A model generated the notes under the pieces. The model searched no databases. It worked only from the letters and a program-made list of their open reading frames with translations, and was not told the origin of the DNA. Below are positions 7,169 through 13,844 of a DNA stretch of 15,030 nucleotides, in pieces. Positions within the stretch are counted from its first letter, which is position 1. Each line of letters starts with the position of its first letter. The stretch comes from Chitinophagia bacterium (GTDB lineage Bacteria > Bacteroidota > Bacteroidia > Chitinophagales > Chitinophagaceae), in assembly GCA_010021705.1 (NCBI GenBank), contig RGMU01000013.1, positions 1 through 15,030 on the forward strand, given 5' to 3'. The position numbers and the translations under genes are program-made.

Positions 7169-7208
7169 AAAATGGGCTAAAGTGGGCTAAAATGGTATAA
7201 AATGGGTA
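7169..7208 (+). promoter_or_regulatory. Putative MraZ operator: four tandem 10-bp repeats
   Basis: Four units follow each other without a gap: AAAATGGGCT (7169-7178), AAAGTGGGCT (7179-7188), AAAATGGTAT (7189-7198) and AAAATGGGTA (7199-7208). All share AAA-R-TGG with strict 10-bp spacing, so the sites lie on one face of the helix. From the literature, MraZ of E. coli recognises TGGG-type direct repeats of the same 10-bp period upstream of mraZ, and Mycoplasma MraZ recognises an AAAGTG-type repeat; unit 2 satisfies both. The last unit overlaps the first two bases of the mraZ -7 box, and the array covers the position where a -33 box would be. Bound MraZ could therefore block or replace sigma contacts. 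The regulator is encoded by the first gene downstream, implying autoregulation of the whole operon. Confidence 0.75.
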
Positions 7209-7214
7209 TCTTTG
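7207..7214 (+). promoter_or_regulatory. -7 promoter box of the mraZ/dcw operon
   Basis: TATCTTTG is an exact match to the Bacteroidota -7 consensus TAnnTTTG, placing transcription start near 7219-7221. That is after the ATG at 7202, which therefore cannot be the mraZ start. No TTG-type -33 box is visible 17-23 bp upstream; that space is filled by the 10-bp repeat array. The leader to the proposed TTG start at 7232 would be about 11-13 nt. Confidence 0.65.
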
Positions 7215-7231
7215 TATCAAATATACATGTT

Positions 7232-7714
7232 TTGGCACTTTTTTTGGGTAAATACAACGTAACTGTTGACGATAGGAAGCGTATATCGTTGCCTGCCGAC
7301 TTCGTGAGCGAATCGTTTCCCGGAGGCGGGGGAGATACGTTTGTGCTTCTCCAGGGCATTGAAAAATGTATATTGATGTATGAGCTTTCTGATTTTCTAC
7401 CATATTATGATGAGCTATCAAACTTTAATAGATTAGATGAAGATGAAAGAAGATTAAGGCGAGGTATTCTGGCAAGCATCCAGAGGGTAAACAAAGATAG
7501 TAAAAATAGATTATTGATATCGCAAGAGTTATTAGACTATGCAGAGATTAGTGAAAAAGATGTAGTGGTTATGGCAGCTCAAGGTAAAACGGTTATGGAG
7601 CTTTGGAAAAAAGAATTATATGATTCGGAGGTGTTAGGCATAAAGCAGGTATTATCGGATTTGTCTAATAAAATCGCCAAACGTAAACGAATTGCTGATA
7701 AACGAAATGACTAA
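7232..7714 (+). CDS. mraZ: Transcriptional regulator MraZ
   Basis: First gene of the division/cell-wall operon. MraZ is a ring-forming AbrB-like DNA-binding protein that regulates its own operon. The frame opens at an ATG at 7202, but that codon lies upstream of the -7 box, and the extra residues do not resemble MraZ. The TTG at 7232 gives a normal N-terminus, MALFLGKYNVTVDD, and 160 residues. Two MraZ half-domains are visible: FLGKYNVTVDDRKRISLPADF near the start, and DSKNRLLISQELLDYAEI after residue 90. The usual DKGR motif is DRKR in the first half and DSKNR in the second, so the invariant-type Gly is missing in both. A run of seven T sits at 7240-7246, just before the LGKY codons. The 3' end overlaps rsmH by 8 nt. 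Confidence 0.85.
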   Translation: MALFLGKYNVTVDDRKRISLPADFVSESFPGGGGDTFVLLQGIEKCILMYELSDFLPYYDELSNFNRLDEDERRLRRGILASIQRVNKDSKNRLLISQELLDYAEISEKDVVVMAAQGKTVMELWKKELYDSEVLGIKQVLSDLSNKIAKRKRIADKRND

Positions 7715-8609
7715 CAAAACCTACATACACACTCCGGTACTGCTACATGAGGCAGTAAATGCACTCTGCATTGTGCAGGGGGGGACGTATGTGGATGCTA
7801 CGTTTGGTGGTGGTGGCTATAGTAGGCTGATGTTACAGTATTTGGGGGAAAACGGCAAATTGATAGTGTTTGACCAAGACGCAGATGCCATTGCGAACGT
7901 GCCGGAAGGCGACAAAAGGGTAGTCGCAGTGAATAGTAACTTTAGGCATTTGAGCCGCTATTTACGGTATTATAGCATTATGCAGGTAGATGGTATAGTG
8001 GTTGATTTAGGGGTGAGTTCATGGCAAATTGACAACCCTGAACGTGGGTTTTCCACCCGCTATGATGGTGCATTAGATATGCGAATGGACAGGAGAAATA
8101 CTAAGACTGCTGCCGATATATTGAATAACTATAGCGAGAGTGAGCTTAGTGTAGTGTTTTCCAAATATGGTGAGGTTCGTAATGCGCGTCAGCTTGCAGC
8201 ATTTATAGTTGAAAATAGAAAAGGCAAAAAAATTACCTCTACCGAACAGTTTAATGCTTTTATAATGAGTATGATGCAGGGTAACCCCCACAAGTATCTT
8301 GCACAGGTGTATATGGCATTGCGTATAGAGGTCAATGCAGAGTTAGAAGCATTGAGTGAGCTATTGGTGCAGGCGGCAAATGTGTTGAAGGTGGGTGGTA
8401 GGTTGGCTGTAGTCTCTTTCCACTCTTTAGAAGATAGGATTGTTAAAAACTTTTTCAATACCGGCACCCCTACCTATTATTCAGAACATTTTAAAGAACC
8501 GTTAACGCTAAGGGTGCTTACACCCAAACCCATCGTGCCATCTAAGCAAGAATTAAATTTAAATAACCGTTCCCGTTCTGCTAAACTTAGAATTGTAGAA
8601 AAATTATGA
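7707..8609 (+). CDS. rsmH: 16S rRNA (cytosine-1402-N4)-methyltransferase RsmH
   Basis: Also called MraW; it uses SAM to N4-methylate C1402 of 16S rRNA in the ribosomal P site. The ATG at 7707 is chosen over the upstream TTG at 7692 because it gives the usual short lead before HTPVLLHEAV, for 300 residues in total. The SAM-binding motif is DATFGGGGYS (residues 30-39), and IVFDQD follows as the acidic loop. DGIVVDLGVSSWQID and RGFSTRYDGALDMRMD are the highly conserved signature blocks. ALRIEVNAELEAL and VVSFHSLEDRIVK complete the family pattern. The motif is usually GGGGHS; here Tyr replaces the His. The start overlaps the mraZ stop (ATGACTAA), and the TGA overlaps the next start (ATGA), implying translational coupling. 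Confidence 0.95.
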   Translation: MTNKTYIHTPVLLHEAVNALCIVQGGTYVDATFGGGGYSRLMLQYLGENGKLIVFDQDADAIANVPEGDKRVVAVNSNFRHLSRYLRYYSIMQVDGIVVDLGVSSWQIDNPERGFSTRYDGALDMRMDRRNTKTAADILNNYSESELSVVFSKYGEVRNARQLAAFIVENRKGKKITSTEQFNAFIMSMMQGNPHKYLAQVYMALRIEVNAELEALSELLVQAANVLKVGGRLAVVSFHSLEDRIVKNFFNTGTPTYYSEHFKEPLTLRVLTPKPIVPSKQELNLNNRSRSAKLRIVEKL

Positions 8610-8968
8610 AAAAAAACATAAATAATTCTAAAAATAATGCTGCAAACCTACCAAGCTGGGGGGCTTTGCTCACTATGATTAGCCATAAGGCGATGCCGGT
8701 GGTTGTATTATCGCTCTTCGTATTCATTGGTTTAGGTATATTTTATAGTACCAACTATCAGCAGGCTTCTGCTTTGCAGTTGAAGCAAAGTGAACTTGAG
8801 CGCGAATTAGAAGCAAAGCATAGTGTGCTTTTAGACGAGCAGGCTAAGTTACAGCGGGTAGAGCAAGAAACTAAGGTGTTGATAGAGGCAAATCGGATGG
8901 GGTTGCAACCCTCTCTTGACCATGCTTATGCTTTAAATATTCCTAACTTAAAACCTAAAAAGCAATAA
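8606..8968 (+). CDS. ftsL: FtsL-like cell-division protein
   Basis: A small bitopic membrane protein of the divisome, thought to bridge the FtsQ-type scaffold and the septal synthase FtsW-FtsI. The 120 residues show a polar N-terminus with many Asn/Lys (1-28), one transmembrane segment at about 30-49 (MPVVVLSLFVFIGLGIFY), then a heptad-rich periplasmic coiled coil from about 53 to 93 (QLKQSELERELEAKHSVLLD and onward). A short tail follows, with the GLQPSLDHAYAL motif resembling the end of FtsL/DivIC proteins. Sequence conservation in this family is low, so position decides the call: it lies between rsmH (4-nt overlap) and ftsI (3 nt gap), the standard place for ftsL. Confidence 0.8.
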   Translation: MKKNINNSKNNAANLPSWGALLTMISHKAMPVVVLSLFVFIGLGIFYSTNYQQASALQLKQSELERELEAKHSVLLDEQAKLQRVEQETKVLIEANRMGLQPSLDHAYALNIPNLKPKKQ

Positions 8969-8971
8969 AAT

Positions 8972-11089
8972 ATGGCAACTAAAATTCGTCAGGAGATAGG
9001 CAATAGGGTAAGAGGTGTGTTTATAGCAATGTGTTGCATTGCTTGCTTTATTTTGTTTAAGATAATATATTTTATTAATACTGAGGGTGAAAAACTAAGG
9101 GCTATAGGTAAGGAACAGGGCACAAAAACCGAGATTGTTCATGCCAAAAGGGGAAGCATCCTTACCGAAGACGGACATTTACTTAGCACCTCTACGCCTT
9201 ACTACGAAGTCCAAATCAACTTTTCACAAGTTAATGTTGATTCGGTTCGTAAAAATATGGACGCTATAGCCGGTGCAATGGCAAGTATTTTAGGTGGTAA
9301 AACAAAAGAAGGTTTTGCAGAAGAGATTGGCTATATTTTAAAGGATATTGCAATGAATGATACAGAGAAATGCTATATACCTGCAAAAGAAATTAGCTAT
9401 AATACGTATCAATTATTGGCAAAATCTGTTTTAAGTAAAGCGGGCATAAGAAACGCTGTCTATTATATACCAAAAAATAAGCGTGAGTTTCCGTATCAGT
9501 ATTTGGGGTCTCGGACTATTGGTAGTTGTAAAGACAGCATAGGTGTAAATGGGTTAGAAAAGTGCTATGACTCTTTTCTTAAAGGCAGGGATGGTAAGCG
9601 TAAAATGCAATATACCTATGGAAAGCAACTTATTCCTGCGCGTGATAGCAATGGCACTCCCGCTCAAGATGGATTTGATGTAGTTACAACGCTTGATATG
9701 GAGCTACAAGATGTGGCAGAGCATGCGCTTTACTATGTATTGGATAGTTTTAAGTGTACAGATGGCACGTGCATAGTTTTAGAAACAGCTACCGGCAAAA
9801 TACGTGCTATGGTAAATCTTGGACAAAGACCTTCCGGTGCTTATGAAGAAGATTATAATTATGCTTTGAAGACAAGCGAACCCGGTTCGGTTATTAAATT
9901 GGCTACTATGATAGCCTTGCTTAATGATAAGTGCATAAATGTAGATAATACGGTAGATGTGCATGGTGGTGGTTATACAATTGCAAATCAGTATTTTGAA
10001 GATTCTCATAAAGGATTGGGTGTGATTCCGATATGGCAGGCATTTGCAGTTTCTAGCAATGTAGGCATGGCATGGTTAGCCAATAACTATTATGGTTATA
10101 AGCATCAAAAAAACTATGCACAGATTTTAAGAAAATTACATATTGAAGATACAGATATTATTGATTTTAGGTTGCCAGAAAAACCATATTTGAACAGTGA
10201 AAATACTGAATCTACGGTTGCTAATTGGGCTTATGGATACAAGCTTAAAGTGTCTCCGCTTAGCCTTGCTATGCTTTATAATGCTATAGCTAATAACGGC
10301 AAAATGATGAAGCCTTATTTAGTGCACGGGCTTAATCAATTTGGAAAGCCAATCAAAATTTTTTCACCAACGGTATTGGAAGAGGATATTTTAAGCAAAG
10401 GTGTTCTACCACAGCTTCGCAAATGCTTAGAGGCGGTGGTTACTTGTTCGGTAGGCACTGCTCATAATGTTCTAAACCCATATTACACTATAGCAGGCAA
10501 AACCGGCACAGCTAAAGTGTATGATGCTAAGTTAGGTTATGAAGCAGGAAAGTATTTAGCATCTTTTATAGGCTATCTGCCGGCTGATAAGCCAAAATAT
10601 ACGATTGCAGTAGCGATTCATACCAAGTCCGGTTCTGATAAAAATTACTACGGTGCAGACCTTGCTTTGCCGGTGTTTAAGTTAGTGGCAGATAAAATAT
10701 TTGTCTCAAAAATAGGAGGCGTAACCGGCTCTTTAGATAGTATTGCACGTGGTGGGAATGCTACATTTGCCATGCCTTATGCGCCGCTACAAAACTACTA
10801 TATGCTGTACAAAGCATTAAATAAGCCCATTATTTTGCCACAAGCGCATTCCAGCCAATATATACATGCCGTAAAAGACTCTTCGGGGCATAGCACTTAT
10901 ACTGTTTTAAAGGTCAGTGATAGCGTGATGCCTAATGTGTTGGGCATGGGCTTAAAGGATGCTGTTTATCTTTTAGAAAGCCATGGGCTACGCGTGTCTT
11001 TATCAGGTATGGGCAAAGTAAGCGAACAGTCTATTGCACCGGGTGTTAAATTTTCTAAAGGTCAATCAATTACTCTAAAACTTAGCTAA
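8972..11089 (+). CDS. ftsI: Septal peptidoglycan transpeptidase FtsI (class B PBP) with PASTA domain
   Basis: The D,D-transpeptidase that crosslinks septal peptidoglycan; target of beta-lactams. The 705 residues comprise a short cytoplasmic tail, one transmembrane helix (about 14-34), and a dimerisation/pedestal region starting at AKRGSILTEDGHLLSTS and including YLGSRTIGSCKDSIGVNGLE. The transpeptidase domain has all three active-site motifs: SVIK with nucleophile S306 and K309, S361-S-N363, and K510-T-G. The C-terminus (about 650-705) is a single PASTA domain (MPNVLGMGLKDAVYLLESHG and onward), which proteobacterial FtsI lacks but Bacteroidota and Gram-positive enzymes often have. The start is the first ATG, 3 nt behind ftsL, and murE follows after 2 nt. 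The active site is complete, so the enzyme should be functional. Confidence 0.94.
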   Translation: MATKIRQEIGNRVRGVFIAMCCIACFILFKIIYFINTEGEKLRAIGKEQGTKTEIVHAKRGSILTEDGHLLSTSTPYYEVQINFSQVNVDSVRKNMDAIAGAMASILGGKTKEGFAEEIGYILKDIAMNDTEKCYIPAKEISYNTYQLLAKSVLSKAGIRNAVYYIPKNKREFPYQYLGSRTIGSCKDSIGVNGLEKCYDSFLKGRDGKRKMQYTYGKQLIPARDSNGTPAQDGFDVVTTLDMELQDVAEHALYYVLDSFKCTDGTCIVLETATGKIRAMVNLGQRPSGAYEEDYNYALKTSEPGSVIKLATMIALLNDKCINVDNTVDVHGGGYTIANQYFEDSHKGLGVIPIWQAFAVSSNVGMAWLANNYYGYKHQKNYAQILRKLHIEDTDIIDFRLPEKPYLNSENTESTVANWAYGYKLKVSPLSLAMLYNAIANNGKMMKPYLVHGLNQFGKPIKIFSPTVLEEDILSKGVLPQLRKCLEAVVTCSVGTAHNVLNPYYTIAGKTGTAKVYDAKLGYEAGKYLASFIGYLPADKPKYTIAVAIHTKSGSDKNYYGADLALPVFKLVADKIFVSKIGGVTGSLDSIARGGNATFAMPYAPLQNYYMLYKALNKPIILPQAHSSQYIHAVKDSSGHSTYTVLKVSDSVMPNVLGMGLKDAVYLLESHGLRVSLSGMGKVSEQSIAPGVKFSKGQSITLKLS

Positions 11090-11091
11090 CG

Positions 11092-12558
11092 ATGTATTTG
11101 TCTCACCTCTTACATAACCGTTTGAAGCCCCTGCAAATTGTGGGTGATATGACTATTGCCATAGACAGTATTGCTATCAATTCTGCGCTGGTTGCTAAAG
11201 GCACGCTGTTTATTGCGGTAAAGGGCACTACGGTTGATGGGCACAATTACATTGATAATGCTATTGAAAAAGGAGCCGTAGCGATAGTATGTGAAACATT
11301 GCCCCAAGAATTAAAGCCCAACATTGCGTATATACAGGTAAGTGATAGTGCTTTGGCTGCGGGCTTAATAGCAGCTTATTATTATGGTAACCCTTCTCAT
11401 AGCTTAATAGTGGTTGGGGTAACGGGCACTAATGGCAAAACGAGCATTGCCACGTTACTTTATCAGTTATATACGAGGTTGGGCTATGTATGTGGGTTAA
11501 TATCTACCGTGCAAAATCATATTGGTAGCAGGATAGTGCCGTCCACACATACCACGCCTGATGTCATTACTCTGCAACGCTTGCTTGCAGAAATGAAGAG
11601 TGCCGGCTGTACATACGTATTTATGGAGTGCAGTTCGCATGCCATTCACCAAAAGCGTATTGCGGGCATTCGCTTTGCAGGAGGTGTGTTCACGAATATC
11701 ACTCACGACCATATAGACTATCACGGCACATTTGAGGCATACATTCAGGCAAAGAAGCAGTTTTTTGATGATTTGCCTGCTACGGCATTTGCCCTTTCCA
11801 ATGAAGATGATAAACGGGGTAGGGTGATGCTGCAAAATACAAAAGCACGCCCATACTATTATAGCTTGCTATCACCTGCCAACTTTAAAGGCAAAGTGGT
11901 TGAAAACCACATAACGGGCTTGCAACTAAGTATTAATGGCAAAGAAGCCCATTATAATATGGTGGGTAGCTTTAATGCCTACAACTTGTTGGCGGTATAT
12001 GGTGTGGCTGAATTATTAGGGGAGTCTGCGGAAAATATAATTATAGCCTTATCGTCCTTAAAAGGTGCGGAGGGACGTTTTCAAACCTACATATCGCCCA
12101 AAGAACAAATTTTGGGCATTGTGGATTATGCGCACACGCCTGATGCACTTATCAATGTATTGGCAACCGTAGAGAAGCTAAATATTGGTGGTGGAGCTAT
12201 ATATATTGTTATAGGATGTGGGGGCAATAGAGATACAGCTAAAAGACCCTTAATGGCAGAAGTGGCTTGCAAATATAGTACCAAAGCCATTTTTACGTCA
12301 GACAATCCGCGGAATGAAGACCCTAATGCCATATTGAAGGATATGACCACTGGATTAAAGCCATCTTTTGCAGCTAAGTATATGGTGATACCTGATAGAA
12401 AGGAAGCCATAAAAACCGCTTGTATGCTTGCCAAACCGGGTGATATTATACTTGTGGCTGGCAAAGGGCACGAGAAAACTCAAGAAATAGCCGGAGTAAA
12501 GCATCCGTTTAGTGATTACCAAGTATTAATAGACATGTTTAAACTGATTGATAAATAA
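11092..12558 (+). CDS. murE: UDP-MurNAc-L-Ala-D-Glu:meso-DAP ligase MurE
   Basis: Cytoplasmic ATP-dependent ligase that adds the third amino acid to the peptidoglycan stem peptide. At 488 residues it has the normal three-domain length. The P-loop is GTNGKT (112-117). SSHAI and ITHDHIDYHGT follow in the central domain, and AKKQFF near 225 contains the Lys expected to be carbamylated. DYAHTPDAL opens the C-terminal part. DNPR at 404-407 with the following NEDP is the motif diagnostic for meso-diaminopimelate rather than L-lysine, and AGKGHE is present near the end. In the N-terminal UDP-binding domain the usual DSR is NSA (residues 30-32), an unusual change. It starts 2 nt after ftsI and ends 5 nt before mraY. 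Confidence 0.94.
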   Translation: MYLSHLLHNRLKPLQIVGDMTIAIDSIAINSALVAKGTLFIAVKGTTVDGHNYIDNAIEKGAVAIVCETLPQELKPNIAYIQVSDSALAAGLIAAYYYGNPSHSLIVVGVTGTNGKTSIATLLYQLYTRLGYVCGLISTVQNHIGSRIVPSTHTTPDVITLQRLLAEMKSAGCTYVFMECSSHAIHQKRIAGIRFAGGVFTNITHDHIDYHGTFEAYIQAKKQFFDDLPATAFALSNEDDKRGRVMLQNTKARPYYYSLLSPANFKGKVVENHITGLQLSINGKEAHYNMVGSFNAYNLLAVYGVAELLGESAENIIIALSSLKGAEGRFQTYISPKEQILGIVDYAHTPDALINVLATVEKLNIGGGAIYIVIGCGGNRDTAKRPLMAEVACKYSTKAIFTSDNPRNEDPNAILKDMTTGLKPSFAAKYMVIPDRKEAIKTACMLAKPGDIILVAGKGHEKTQEIAGVKHPFSDYQVLIDMFKLIDK

Positions 12559-12563
12559 GCTAT

Positions 12564-13838
12564 ATGTTATATTTTCTTTATAAATATCTGCAAAGCTTTA
12601 GCCCTGAACACCTACCGGGTATAGGGGTGCTTAACTATTTAACTTTCAGGATAGCTATGGCGATTATTATATCGCTTGCCATTCCCATGATATGGGGCAA
12701 TAAGCTGATAAACTGGTTAAAGGCGAAGCAGATTGCTGAAAAAATTCGGGTCTTGAATTTGCCTGGCGAAGAGTTAAAAGGCAAAACGCCAACTTTTGGT
12801 GGTTTAATCATTATAGCAGCCATTATATTACCTACACTGCTTTTTGCGCGCTTTAATACCGTGTATGTGATGCTGATGCTGATTTCTACGGTATGGTTAG
12901 GGCTAATAGGCTTTATAGATGATTATAAAAAATTAAAGCAATCAAAAGACGGACTTGCGGGTAAATTTAAGGTGATAGGGCAAGTAGGATTAGGCATAAT
13001 TATTGGTTTAACGCTGTACTATAACGATGAGGTTGTGATTAGGCGGGAGGTAGTTCAGGGCAAAGAGTTAACGTATAATAGCGAAGAGAAGGTAATGCCC
13101 ACCCGCATAACAAGGCGTGACGCTAATGGCAAAGTAAAAACTTATGCTGAAATTAGAACTTCGGTTACCAACATACCATTTGTTAAATCGCATGAATTTT
13201 CTTATGCCTCCTTAGCACTGGTTTTTGGGAAAAATAATGCTAAAATATTTTCACCGCTTATTTATGTGCTTTTTGTGATATTTATAATAGTTGCGGTGAG
13301 TAATGCAGCAAATTTAACAGACGGTATAGATGGATTATGTGCCGGTACAAGTGCCATTATTGGCACTTGTTTGGGCATTTTTGCCTACCTCTCCGGCAAC
13401 TATGTATTTGCTCAATACCTCAATATTATGGATATTCCTAACCTTGGCGAGCTATCTATTTTCATTGCAGCCTTTGTTGGTGCTACCATTGGATTCCTAT
13501 GGCTCAATTCATACCCGGCTACTATATTTATGGGCGACACCGGAAGTTTAACTTTAGGTGGCATTATTGCCTCACTGGCTATCATAGTCAGAAAAGAATT
13601 GCTAATACCTATTATGTGTGGCATTTTCCTTGTTGAAAATTTGTCAGTGGTAATCCAAGTAGGGTACTTTAAATATACCAAAAAGAAAACCGGTACCGGT
13701 CAGCGGGTATTTCTGATGGCTCCGTTGCATCATCACTTTCAAAAAAAGGGTATGAACGAAGCCAAAATAACCATGCGCTTTTTGATAGTAGGTATAATCT
13801 TAGCAGTATTAGGTATTGTAACGCTAAAACTTCAATAA
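12564..13838 (+). CDS. mraY: Phospho-MurNAc-pentapeptide transferase MraY
   Basis: Integral inner-membrane enzyme that transfers phospho-MurNAc-pentapeptide to undecaprenyl phosphate to make lipid I. About ten hydrophobic segments are visible. Catalytic-type residues are D119-D120 in FIDDYKK, D253 in NLTDGIDGL, D325 in MGDTGSL and the HHH (389-391) of PLHHHFQKKG. At 424 residues it exceeds the roughly 360 of E. coli MraY. The excess is a charged stretch of about 50 residues (near 153-205: VVIRREVVQG, EEKVMPTRITRRDANGK, SVTNIPF) between two membrane helices, predicted to face the periplasm. From memory, similar long forms occur in other Bacteroidota. The start ATG opens the typical MLYFLYKYLQ N-terminus. 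No murF separates it from murE, as is usual in this phylum. Confidence 0.95.
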   Translation: MLYFLYKYLQSFSPEHLPGIGVLNYLTFRIAMAIIISLAIPMIWGNKLINWLKAKQIAEKIRVLNLPGEELKGKTPTFGGLIIIAAIILPTLLFARFNTVYVMLMLISTVWLGLIGFIDDYKKLKQSKDGLAGKFKVIGQVGLGIIIGLTLYYNDEVVIRREVVQGKELTYNSEEKVMPTRITRRDANGKVKTYAEIRTSVTNIPFVKSHEFSYASLALVFGKNNAKIFSPLIYVLFVIFIIVAVSNAANLTDGIDGLCAGTSAIIGTCLGIFAYLSGNYVFAQYLNIMDIPNLGELSIFIAAFVGATIGFLWLNSYPATIFMGDTGSLTLGGIIASLAIIVRKELLIPIMCGIFLVENLSVVIQVGYFKYTKKKTGTGQRVFLMAPLHHHFQKKGMNEAKITMRFLIVGIILAVLGIVTLKLQ

Positions 13839-13844
13839 TATTGT

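Noticed and set aside
7202..7231. ATG at 7202 as the start of mraZ
   Set aside because: It lies upstream of the -7 box and inside the repeat array, and the ten extra residues do not resemble MraZ N-termini.
7167..7421. 84-codon minus-strand open frame opposite the mraZ start
   Set aside because: It is antisense to mraZ, has no recognisable domain or signal and overlaps the operator; a shadow frame.
12556..12570. Loss of murF between murE and mraY as an unusual deletion
   Set aside because: Bacteroidota dcw clusters generally have murF elsewhere, so the arrangement is ordinary.
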